DNA of 6,028 nt from Verrucomicrobiia bacterium (GTDB taxonomy: Bacteria > Verrucomicrobiota > Verrucomicrobiia > CAIQCK01), in contig JAOACV010000005.1 in assembly GCA_026417675.1 (NCBI GenBank), forward strand, positions 10,976 through 17,003. Reading direction: 5' to 3'. The position numbers and the translations under genes are program-made. Of the stretch, positions 1 through 5,616 are shown piece by piece. The stretch's first letter is position 1, and each line of letters begins with the position of its first letter. The notes beneath the pieces were generated by a model, which had not been told where the DNA came from, did no database searches, and saw only the letters and a program-made list of their open reading frames with translations.

Positions 1-758
1 TTGTTGCGCAGGTCGAGGATCAACCCTTCCATGCCCTTGCTCTCCATCCGGCGCAGCGCGGTCTCCAGTTCCTCCGCCGTCGGCTCGGTAAACTGCGTCA
101 GCCGCACGTAGCCGATCTTGTCGGCGACGAACGGAAAACTGTCCGCGGGTTTCACCGTGCGGCGGTTGATGTCCTTGACGCTCTCCACCGGGATGATCGC
201 GCGGGTCAGCGTGTAATCCTTCGTTTCGCCCGACTTGGGCCGCAGGATGGTGATGGTGACCTTGGTGCCCGGCTCGCCGCGCAGCTTGTGCACGGCGTCC
301 TGCGTGGACATCTTCGCGGTGGACTTGCCCTCGATCTTGACGATCTTGTCGCCCGGCAACAGCCCGGCGCGCGACGCCGGCGTATCTTCGATCGGCGCGA
401 TGACCGTCAGCATGCCGTCCTTGACGCCGATCTGGATGCCCAAGCCGCCGAACTGGCCGTCGGTCTCGCTCTTCATGTCACGGAAACTCTCGTGGTTCAT
501 GAACTGGCTGTGCGGGTCGAGCGAGCCGAGCATCCCCTTGAGCGCGCCGTAGCTGAGGTCTTGGTAGGTCAGATTCTGACCGTCCACGTAATCCTGGCGG
601 ATCAGTTCCATCACGTAGGTGATCAACGCCGCCTGCGCGTAGGCGTCGTCCTTGTTGTCTGAGGCGCCGCGCGCCTGTTGAAAGGCCCACAGGCCGATCA
701 CCAAGTTCACGCTCAGCGCCGTGACCGCTATTCCAATCGCAATCCGTCTTTTCAGCAT
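1..758 (-). CDS. ctpA: Carboxy-terminal processing protease, S41 family (CtpA-like), N-terminal part
   Basis: This is the first 252 residues of a C-terminal processing serine protease. The gene runs off the left edge. Such enzymes are exported or membrane-anchored and trim or degrade periplasmic proteins from the C-terminus. Residues 1-4 are MLKR, and a hydrophobic stretch at about 5-25 is a signal anchor or signal peptide. The pre-PDZ region carries the family motif DPHSQFM (81-87). A PDZ domain spans about 103-190, with the carboxylate-binding loop near GGLGI (104-108) and a conserved AGLLPGDKI segment (131-139). The protease core begins with IGYVRLTQF (215-223) and ends at the window edge within LILDLRN (246-252), the start of the usual LDLRNNPGG motif. 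The catalytic Ser and Lys lie outside the window, so activity cannot be judged. The ATG at 756-758 is preceded by GGAAAGGA and begins the membrane anchor directly. The symbol is by resemblance to CtpA; the full length is unknown. Confidence 0.93.
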   Translation of the reverse strand, partial: MLKRRIAIGIAVTALSVNLVIGLWAFQQARGASDNKDDAYAQAALITYVMELIRQDYVDGQNLTYQDLSYGALKGMLGSLDPHSQFMNHESFRDMKSETDGQFGGLGIQIGVKDGMLTVIAPIEDTPASRAGLLPGDKIVKIEGKSTAKMSTQDAVHKLRGEPGTKVTITILRPKSGETKDYTLTRAIIPVESVKDINRRTVKPADSFPFVADKIGYVRLTQFTEPTAEELETALRRMESKGMEGLILDLRN

Positions 759-889
759 ACGTCCTTTCCGTCTTCGCACAGGGACACGAGCTTGCTGGCC
801 CGCGCCGATTTGCCAACGATACCGGCCCGCTCCGGGCGAATCAAGCGTTTGCTGGCCGCCCGCTTTTCCCAGCCGCCACGGCCGGCCAT
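752..889 (-). CDS. Candidate small basic protein overlapping the protease start
   Basis: This is a 45-codon open reading frame starting at ATG 889-887. Seen directly: a strong Shine-Dalgarno sequence (GGGAGGA at 901-895) lies 6 nt upstream measured from GGAGG. The stop codon at 754-752 lies inside the protease gene, so the two overlap by 7 nt (ATGCTGA), an arrangement typical of translationally coupled genes. The predicted peptide begins MAGRGGWEKRAASKR and ends LCEDGKDVC. It is rich in Lys and Arg, especially in its first 40 residues, and has two cysteines (38 and 45). It has no membrane segment and matches no family I recognise. The same frame stays open upstream to an ATG at 1051, but that extension is low-complexity, Arg-rich and lacks a comparable ribosome binding site, so I prefer the short form. 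It may instead be a chance frame in GC-rich DNA; only conservation would decide. Confidence 0.4.
   Translation of the reverse strand: MAGRGGWEKRAASKRLIRPERAGIVGKSARASKLVSLCEDGKDVC
762..769 (-). promoter_or_regulatory. Ribosome binding site of the S41 protease gene
   Basis: On the minus strand the sequence reads GGAAAGGA, then CGT, then the ATG at 758. The AGGA core is only 3 nt from the start codon. This is slightly short, but the upstream GGA gives an alternative pairing register. It supports the chosen start. Confidence 0.6.
816..844 (-). promoter_or_regulatory. Possible sigma-70-type promoter for the protease gene
   Basis: On the minus strand TTGATT (844-839) and TATCGT (821-816) are separated by exactly 17 nt. 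Each matches its consensus hexamer at four of six positions. Transcription from here would give a leader of roughly 50 nt before the protease ATG. The site lies inside the candidate small gene, so if that gene is real, either this is an internal promoter or the match is chance. Promoter consensus in this lineage is not certain. Confidence 0.22.
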
Positions 890-894
890 CAACG

Positions 895-901
895 TCCTCC
901 C
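895..901 (-). promoter_or_regulatory. Strong Shine-Dalgarno sequence before the candidate small gene
   Basis: The minus strand reads GGGAGGA, followed by CGTTG and then ATG at 889. This is among the best ribosome-binding matches in the window, at near-ideal spacing. It is the main reason for proposing the small gene and its start. Confidence 0.45.
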
Positions 902-1167
902 GGTTCGCCGCGAGTGGAACGGGCCGCCGTTTTGACCTTGGCGGCGGTGGCGCCCCGCACTTGAAGCGTCCACGAACTTCGGGGCCTTGGCCAGATGCCT
1001 GCATATGATCTTCAGGAACGATCTTAAAACCCGCGAAGGCCTAGCCGGCAATGTCCTTCATGTTAAAGTCGGCGTTTCGATCAGATAAAGTGCATCCCCA
1101 GGAAACACGCGACTTATGGAACTTTTCGCGGCCAACTCCGACAAGTTGCTGTAGCCGCTGCAAGTTC

Positions 1168-1188
1168 AGCGCGTTCGGAGACCGCGCT
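1168..1188. repeat. Short inverted repeat in the intergenic region
   Basis: AGCGCG (1168-1173) and CGCGCT (1183-1188) form a perfect 6-bp inverted repeat around a 9-nt loop. GGAG (1177-1180) and CTCC (1187-1190) give a competing fold. No T-run follows on either strand, so it does not look like a terminator. The surrounding sequence recalls repeats scattered through verrucomicrobial genomes, which cannot be tested from one copy. Confidence 0.35.
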
Positions 1189-1304
1189 CCACCAAATGAG
1201 ATGCAAGGCGCCGCATGTGCAAACCGCCGCTTTGGGTGGGCCAGCGCCATCAAGCCCTTCGCTGTTTCGCCGCGTCAACATTCCGTTTGACTCCGCGGCG
1301 GCGT

Positions 1305-1322
1305 CCGGCCTTAATGCGCCGG
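1305..1322 (+). promoter_or_regulatory. Small hairpin abutting the comM start codon
   Basis: CCGGC (1305-1309) and GCCGG (1318-1322) are a perfect 5-bp inverted repeat with an 8-nt loop, extendable by a T-G pair (1304 with 1323). The 3' arm ends three to four bases before the comM ATG and covers the only purine-rich stretch (GGGA, 1321-1324) that could act as a ribosome binding site. It could damp translation initiation, or be chance in GC-rich sequence. Confidence 0.25.
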
Positions 1323-1326
1323 GATC

Positions 1327-2883
1327 ATGCTCGCAAAAATCCGCTCGGTCGCCGTTTATGGCATTGACGCTGTGCCGGTCGAGATCGAGGTCAATTGCCC
1401 CGGTCACGGCGAGATTCGCACCATCATCGTCGGCCTGCCCGACGCCGCCGTGCGCGAGAGCCGCGAGCGCGTCTACACCGCCATCCAGAACAGCGGCTGC
1501 CGCTACCACAAAGGCGCCGTCACCATCAACCTCGCCCCCGCCGACCTGCCCAAGGAAGGCCCCAGCTTCGATCTGCCCATCGCGGTGGGCATCCTCTTCG
1601 GCGACGGCCAGATCGGGCTGGACGAACTGCACGGCGACGCGCTGAAGCACTACGCGATGGTCGGCGAACTCGCCCTCGACGGCGGCGTGCGCCCTGTCAA
1701 GGGCGTGCTGCCCATCGCGCTGGCGGCCCGCGCGCTGAAACTGCGCGGCCTCATCGTCCCCGCCGACAACGCCGCCGAGGCCGCCGTCGTGCGCGGCCTG
1801 CAGGTCTTTCCTGTGCGCAATCTGCGCGAGACCGCCGAGTTTCTCGCCGGCAAGAAAGAGATCGCGCCGCACACGGTGGACCTGGAGGCGCTCTTCCGCG
1901 AACACGCCAGCTACGACGTGGACTTCGCCGACGTGAAAGGCCAGGAGAGCGTCAAGCGCGCGCTGGAGGTCGCCGTCGCCGGCGGCCACAACATCCTCAT
2001 GCTCGGCCCGCCCGGCACGGGCAAGAGCATGCTGGCCAAGCGGCTGGCGACCATCCTGCCGCCCTTGTCGCTGGAAGAGGCGCTGGAGACCACCAAGATT
2101 CACAGCATCATGGGCCTGCTCTGCCCCGGACAGGGCTTGGTGGCCACGCGGCCGTTCCGCGCCCCGCACCACACGATCTCGGATGCGGCGCTCGTGGGCG
2201 GCGGGATGGGGATGCCGCGGCCTGGAGAAGTGAGCCTGGCGCACCGGGGGGTGCTGTTCCTGGACGAGCTGCCGGAGTTCGGCCAGCACGGGCTGGAGGT
2301 GCTGCGCCAGCCGCTCGAGGAGGGCCGCGTCACCATCTCGCGCGCCGCCGGCTCGATGACCTTTCCGGCCGAGTTCATGCTCGTGGCGGCGATGAACCCC
2401 TGCCCGTGCGGCTACTACGGCGACCCGAAACGCGAATGCCGCTGCGGCCTCAACGCCATCCAGCGTTACCGTTCGCGCGTCTCCGGACCGTTGCTGGACC
2501 GGATAGACCTGCATGTTGAGGTGCCCAACGTCCCCTACCAGGCGATGGTCGGCGACGCCACCGGCGAGCCGAGCGAGCGCATCCGCGAACGCGTCGTCGC
2601 CGCTCGCGAGGTGCAGACGCGCCGGTTCGCCGGGCGCAAGAAAGTCTATTGCAACGCCCGCATGGGGCCGCGCGACCTCAAGCAATTCTGCAAACTCGAC
2701 GAAACCTGCCACGAACTGCTGCGGATGGCGATGACCCAGCTCAACTTCAGCGCCCGCGCCTACGACCGCATCCTGAAAGTGGCCCGCACCATCGCCGACC
2801 TCGACCACAGCGAGCGCATCCAATCCCACCACGTCAGCGAAGCCATCCAGTATCGTTCCCTCGACCGGCAGATGTTCGCGTGA
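1327..2883 (+). CDS. comM: ComM/YifB family AAA+ ATPase (Mg-chelatase-like)
   Basis: This is a complete 518-residue ComM (YifB) protein, close to the family's usual size of about 500. In Vibrio, ComM is a hexameric helicase that extends recombination by branch migration during natural transformation. The family is also widespread in bacteria not known to be competent. It acts in the cytoplasm on DNA, despite the common name magnesium chelatase-like. Domains in order: N-terminal ChlI/Lon-protease-like domain (about 20-141), AAA+ module (about 192-395) and C-terminal Mg_chelatase_C domain (about 405-512). Visible motifs are Walker [10 protein letters not shown] (227-235), Walker [11 protein letters not shown] (309-318), sensor-1 Asn357 in [27 protein letters not shown] (386-399, Arg392 in the arginine-finger region) and a sensor-2-like Arg481 in [10 protein letters not shown]. 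Cys359, 361, 371 and 373 form the family's paired-cysteine motif. An in-frame stop at 1312-1314 and the family-typical opening [14 protein letters not shown] fix the start, although the ribosome binding site is poor. No defect is seen. Confidence 0.97.
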   Translation: MLAKIRSVAVYGIDAVPVEIEVNCPGHGEIRTIIVGLPDAAVRESRERVYTAIQNSGCRYHKGAVTINLAPADLPKEGPSFDLPIAVGILFGDGQIGLDELHGDALKHYAMVGELALDGGVRPVKGVLPIALAARALKLRGLIVPADNAAEAAVVRGLQVFPVRNLRETAEFLAGKKEIAPHTVDLEALFREHASYDVDFADVKGQESVKRALEVAVAGGHNILMLGPPGTGKSMLAKRLATILPPLSLEEALETTKIHSIMGLLCPGQGLVATRPFRAPHHTISDAALVGGGMGMPRPGEVSLAHRGVLFLDELPEFGQHGLEVLRQPLEEGRVTISRAAGSMTFPAEFMLVAAMNPCPCGYYGDPKRECRCGLNAIQRYRSRVSGPLLDRIDLHVEVPNVPYQAMVGDATGEPSERIRERVVAAREVQTRRFAGRKKVYCNARMGPRDLKQFCKLDETCHELLRMAMTQLNFSARAYDRILKVARTIADLDHSERIQSHHVSEAIQYRSLDRQMFA

Positions 2884-2889
2884 AAGGAG
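2883..2889 (+). promoter_or_regulatory. Ribosome binding site overlapping the comM stop
   Basis: AAAGGAG begins on the last base of the comM stop codon and ends 8 nt before the ATG at 2898. It is a near-perfect Shine-Dalgarno sequence. It decides the start of the downstream membrane protein over in-frame ATGs that lie inside comM, the first at 2649. Confidence 0.85.
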
Positions 2890-2897
2890 AACCGCTT

Positions 2898-3878
2898 ATG
2901 ACGACGCCAACGCTTAGTCCGTCCGCCGCTGACTTCAAGGACCGCCGCGTCGGACTAATTGTCTTTGGCATTTTCGTGATCCTGCTCGGCTGCCTCTGCG
3001 CGCTGTTGGTGCCGATGATGCTCTTCGGCCATGTGGTCGCGGCCCGACACGCGGCCCAAGCGGCGAACTTCCGCATGATCGTGCCGGCGCTATTGATGTA
3101 TGCGGGCCTGGCGGTCGCGTTCATCTGGCTGGGGATCGGTTCGACGCTCTGCCGGCGCTGGGCGCGCGCGCTGTTGCTGGTGTGGGCGTGGCTGTGGCTG
3201 ATCTGCGGCGCCATTGGCACGGCGTTTCTGATCATGTTTCTGCCGGAGATTCTGGCCTCGCCGACGCCGCAAGGGCAAAGCATTCCAGAGCCGCTTCGGC
3301 CGGTGGTGACGATCGTCGTGTTGGGAGTCTCGCTGGTCATCTATCTGCTGTTGCCCGGCGCGCTGGTGCTGTTCTATCGCAGCCGGCATGTGAAGGCGAC
3401 GTGCGAGGCGCGCGACCCGGTGACGCGGTGGACGGACGCGTGTCCATTACCGGTGCTGGCGGTGAGCGTGGTGCTGGCGTTTGGGGCGTTCTCGATGCTG
3501 ACGCTGCCGCTGGCCTACAACAGCGTGATGCCGTTCTTCGGCACGCTGATCTCGGGCGCGCCGGCGACGGCGTTGTGTCTGGTGATCATGTCGCTGATGA
3601 TTTGGACGGCGTGGGCCACCTACCGGCTGGAACCGGCGGCTTGGTGGGTGACGGTCGGGCTGTTCGCGGCGCTGATGGTTTCGGCGGCGTTGACGTTCGC
3701 ACGGGTGGAGTTGATCGAGATGTATCGGCAGATGGGATTTCCGCCGGACCAGATGGCCGTGATGGAGAGGCTCCGTTTTGTTCGCGACCGCTCGGTCGTC
3801 TGGTGGATGCTTCTGGGCGCGGTGCCGTTTTTCGCGTATCTGCTGTTGGTGAAAAAGCATTTCCGCCGGACCGTGTGA
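2898..3878 (+). CDS. Uncharacterised polytopic membrane protein downstream of comM
   Basis: This protein of 326 residues has no function I can name. It has about eight hydrophobic segments, at roughly 17-43, 60-84, 90-116, 137-161, 183-205, 222-241, 247-269 and 299-318. The N-terminus is short and polar, and the C-terminus ends in a basic KKHFRR tail, which favours a cytoplasmic C-terminus. The loop between segments 4 and 5 (about 162-182) is the most distinctive part. It contains HVKATCEARDP (164-174) and RWTDACPLPVL (177-187), with Cys169 and Cys182. I recall similar wording in other verrucomicrobial membrane proteins but cannot name a family. Another hydrophilic stretch, EMYRQMGFPPDQMAVMERL (274-292), precedes the last segment. 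No enzymatic motif, transporter signature or signal peptidase site stands out. The gene lies 14 nt after the comM stop with an excellent ribosome binding site, so the two are probably cotranscribed. This does not by itself mean they share a function. Confidence 0.88.
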   Translation: MTTPTLSPSAADFKDRRVGLIVFGIFVILLGCLCALLVPMMLFGHVVAARHAAQAANFRMIVPALLMYAGLAVAFIWLGIGSTLCRRWARALLLVWAWLWLICGAIGTAFLIMFLPEILASPTPQGQSIPEPLRPVVTIVVLGVSLVIYLLLPGALVLFYRSRHVKATCEARDPVTRWTDACPLPVLAVSVVLAFGAFSMLTLPLAYNSVMPFFGTLISGAPATALCLVIMSLMIWTAWATYRLEPAAWWVTVGLFAALMVSAALTFARVELIEMYRQMGFPPDQMAVMERLRFVRDRSVVWWMLLGAVPFFAYLLLVKKHFRRTV

Positions 3879-3938
3879 GCGGCCGTCAGCGCCGACAGCA
3901 GGACCATCCGCGCTCTTCTGGATGATCGGCGAGTTACG

Positions 3939-3961
3939 ACCGCTGCCCCAAGAGCAGCGGT
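3939..3961. terminator. Stem-loop between convergent genes, possible terminator
   Basis: ACCGCTGC (3939-3946) and GCAGCGGT (3954-3961) are a perfect 8-bp inverted repeat around a 7-nt loop. On the plus strand the stem runs into a short TTT (3961-3963), about 60 nt after the membrane protein stop. On the minus strand the stem starts immediately after the stop codon at 3965-3963, but no T-run follows. The position between two converging genes fits a terminator or mRNA 3'-end stabiliser serving both. The T-tract is too short for a strong intrinsic terminator. Confidence 0.55.
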
Positions 3962-3962
3962 T

Positions 3963-5591
3963 TCAACCCGGCACAACTGCGGGCATAGCGAGGTCGAGGA
4001 AGGCGAGCGTTACGGGGCGGCCATCCCTCAACATGAACTCCAGAGTGTTCGGGCCGTCGCGCAAGATTCCCGCAGGCACGCTCCACGCGCGCATCGCCTC
4101 CGGCTGGCCGAGCATCGGCGGATAGGGATTGGGATACGGCTCCGACACGTCGTCGCTCGGCGTCAACGCTTGGTTGTTGAGCCGCGCCGTCCAACGGCCC
4201 TCCCCAAGCGATGATTCGCCCTGGATGCGCAACCGTCCGTCGCGCTGCCAGCCGCCCGTCGGCGGCGCCAAGTCGAGCGTGAACGCCGCGGTCTGGCCCG
4301 CCGCGAGCTTTCGCGGCAACAGCGACCGCTGTCTTGCGAACGGACAGACCCAGCCTGGCGCGAGAAACCAATGTTGCGACTGCTCCGCCAGCCACTGGCG
4401 GTCGCCCAGGCGCTTGAAGATGTGGAACGGCGGCTCCGCAAACGGCCCGCGTCCCGGCCCGCCATGCTCGCGGTAATAGGCAAAGTTGAAGGCACTGACG
4501 CCGCCGGCGCCGCGCGCATAGGCCAAGTGCGCGGCGGTGAAGTATTGCTCCGGCGTCGTTCGCCGGAAGGGAAAGGTGTCGTAGCCCCTGCCGGGCGGCT
4601 TCTTGCCGTTCCAAATCGAGTGGCACATCTCCAGATAAACCGCCGCCTGCGGCACGCTGCGCCGGATGGCTGCCAGGTCGGTTTGTTGCACGGTGAAGTA
4701 GCTCGCCGACACGTTCACCATGTCCAACCCCGCCTCGACCATCGCCGGCAGGTCCAACCCCAGCGGATCCAGCGCCTCGACGTAACACGGCACGCGCGCG
4801 CACAGCCAGCGCCGACGGCCGCCGCGCGATGTGCGGTCGAGCAACGCGCGCACCTGCCGCGTGAACTCCGTCATGACGCCGCGCCGTTGCGCGCTGGTGG
4901 TCCGGTCAAGCTGGAAAAGGCTGTAGAACCGCATGAAGTCCATCTCGAAGCCGTCGAGGTCGTAGTTCTCGCACAGCTCTCGGATGAGCGCGAACTTGTG
5001 CGCGCGCACCTCCGGGATGGCCCAGTTGAGCACATGCTGCTCCGGCCGCTGCGGGTCCGGCCCGATGCGATACTCCGGATGCTCGACGTAGAACTTCGTC
5101 GCCCAGACCGCGCTGCGGTTCTTCTCGCCGGCGTTCTCCAAGTGATGCGCGTCGTTCATCCGCAGCGAGATGAACGGCGCCTGTCCGCGCCGGCGGCAAC
5201 GCTCAATGAATACCTTCACCACATCGCCGCCGGCGAGCATGTATTTGCCGTAGGAGTCCGGTTCGAGGCCCGTCCGCTCCTGGAACCAGCGGTAATGCTC
5301 CTGCGCCGGATAGACCCGGCTCTTCCACCACGGAATCCAGCCCAACCCCGGCTGCACCAAATGCGCCTCCACGCCCGTGCCAGCAACCTCGTCCACGGTC
5401 GCCTCCAGATGGGCCGCGCGGAACGGCTCGCCCTTCTTGTGCCACGGGCTGACGCAGGAGACGGTGTTGGTGGTGTCGTTGCTGTAGAGCACGCGAAACG
5501 GCGGCTTGGGCCGCGCCGCCCCGGCGTCAGGACAACGGGCGAGCCACGCTGCGCCTGCGGCCGTTTTCATGAACTGTCGGCGAGTGATCAT
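3963..5591 (-). CDS. Tat-exported putative glycoside-hydrolase-like protein
   Basis: This is a complete protein of 542 residues. The N-terminus carries a twin-arginine signal, TRRQFMK (3-9), followed by a short hydrophobic stretch and a plausible AxA cleavage site near 23-25, so it is probably exported folded. Cys20 follows Leu-Ala-Arg, which is not a proper lipobox. The body (about 30-400) looks like a TIM barrel of the broad glycosidase-like group: GVEAHLVQPGLGWIPWW (73-89), FISLRMNDAHHLE (140-152), DGFEMDFMRF (213-222) and VYLEMCHSIWNGKK (318-331). Glu216 and Asp218 in DGFEMDF, at a strand end, and Glu321 are candidate catalytic acids; this is inference. Residues about 425-540 look beta-rich and end NTLEFMLRDGRPVTLAFLDLAM, suggesting a carbohydrate-binding or jelly-roll-like domain. 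I associate such proteins with Verrucomicrobiota and Planctomycetota, where they are mostly unnamed. The substrate is unknown. It starts 25 nt after the FkbM-type gene, without a clear ribosome binding site; the ATG at 5591 is chosen because it places the twin arginines correctly. Confidence 0.85.
   Translation of the reverse strand: MITRRQFMKTAAGAAWLARCPDAGAARPKPPFRVLYSNDTTNTVSCVSPWHKKGEPFRAAHLEATVDEVAGTGVEAHLVQPGLGWIPWWKSRVYPAQEHYRWFQERTGLEPDSYGKYMLAGGDVVKVFIERCRRRGQAPFISLRMNDAHHLENAGEKNRSAVWATKFYVEHPEYRIGPDPQRPEQHVLNWAIPEVRAHKFALIRELCENYDLDGFEMDFMRFYSLFQLDRTTSAQRRGVMTEFTRQVRALLDRTSRGGRRRWLCARVPCYVEALDPLGLDLPAMVEAGLDMVNVSASYFTVQQTDLAAIRRSVPQAAVYLEMCHSIWNGKKPPGRGYDTFPFRRTTPEQYFTAAHLAYARGAGGVSAFNFAYYREHGGPGRGPFAEPPFHIFKRLGDRQWLAEQSQHWFLAPGWVCPFARQRSLLPRKLAAGQTAAFTLDLAPPTGGWQRDGRLRIQGESSLGEGRWTARLNNQALTPSDDVSEPYPNPYPPMLGQPEAMRAWSVPAGILRDGPNTLEFMLRDGRPVTLAFLDLAMPAVVPG
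5565..5585 (-). other. Twin-arginine export motif
   Basis: Codons 3-9 of the glycosidase-like protein encode TRRQFMK, matching the S/T-R-R-x-F-L-K consensus with Met in place of Leu. It supports export through the Tat pathway and supports the start codon at 5591. Confidence 0.8.
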
Positions 5592-5616
5592 TAGGGGGCA
5601 CGAGTCGGAGCCTCTG

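Larger units (their letters stand above)
890..1326. other. Divergent intergenic region between the protease side and comM
   Basis: About 440 bases lie between the candidate small gene and comM. They hold no convincing gene. Open frames on both strands give Arg-, Pro- and Ala-rich or cysteine-scattered peptides without recognisable motifs, and none has a good ribosome binding site. The region must carry the promoter for comM and probably one for the minus-strand genes, but I see no strong -35/-10 pair for comM. The part at about 1125-1200 contains short inverted repeats and resembles dispersed repeat sequence. A short hairpin sits just before the comM start. Confidence 0.6.

Noticed and set aside
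890..1051. N-terminal extension of the candidate small gene to an ATG at 1051
   Set aside because: The extension is low-complexity and Arg-rich, and its ATG lacks the good ribosome binding site found at 889.
1061..1089. Possible comM promoter (TGTTAA, 17 nt, GATAAA)
   Set aside because: The -35 hexamer matches consensus poorly and the leader would be about 230 nt. The match is too weak to list as a feature.
1051..1290. A 79-codon plus-strand frame before comM
   Set aside because: It has no convincing ribosome binding site, its composition is irregular, and it runs through the repeat-like segment. It is probably a chance frame.
1114..2832. A 572-codon open frame on the minus strand opposite comM
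   Set aside because: It lies wholly antisense to an unmistakable ComM gene, is rich in Ala, Val, Gly, His and Arg, has no domain motifs and is the expected by-product of high-GC third positions.
1327..2883. Reading the Mg-chelatase domain as a chlorophyll or cobalamin chelatase subunit
   Set aside because: The ChlI-like N-terminal domain, the AAA+ module with the [10 protein letters not shown] motif and the C-terminal domain together are the ComM/YifB architecture. No tetrapyrrole genes are nearby.
2649..2897. Longer start for the membrane protein inside comM
   Set aside because: The extra 83 residues are Arg/Pro-rich and out of frame with comM. The ATG at 2898 has a near-perfect ribosome binding site and leads directly into the first membrane segment.
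4371..5594. A 407-codon open frame on the plus strand opposite the Tat protein
   Set aside because: It is antisense to the glycosidase-like gene, with Arg/Leu/Val-rich composition and no recognisable motif. The opposite strand has a signal sequence and conserved motifs.
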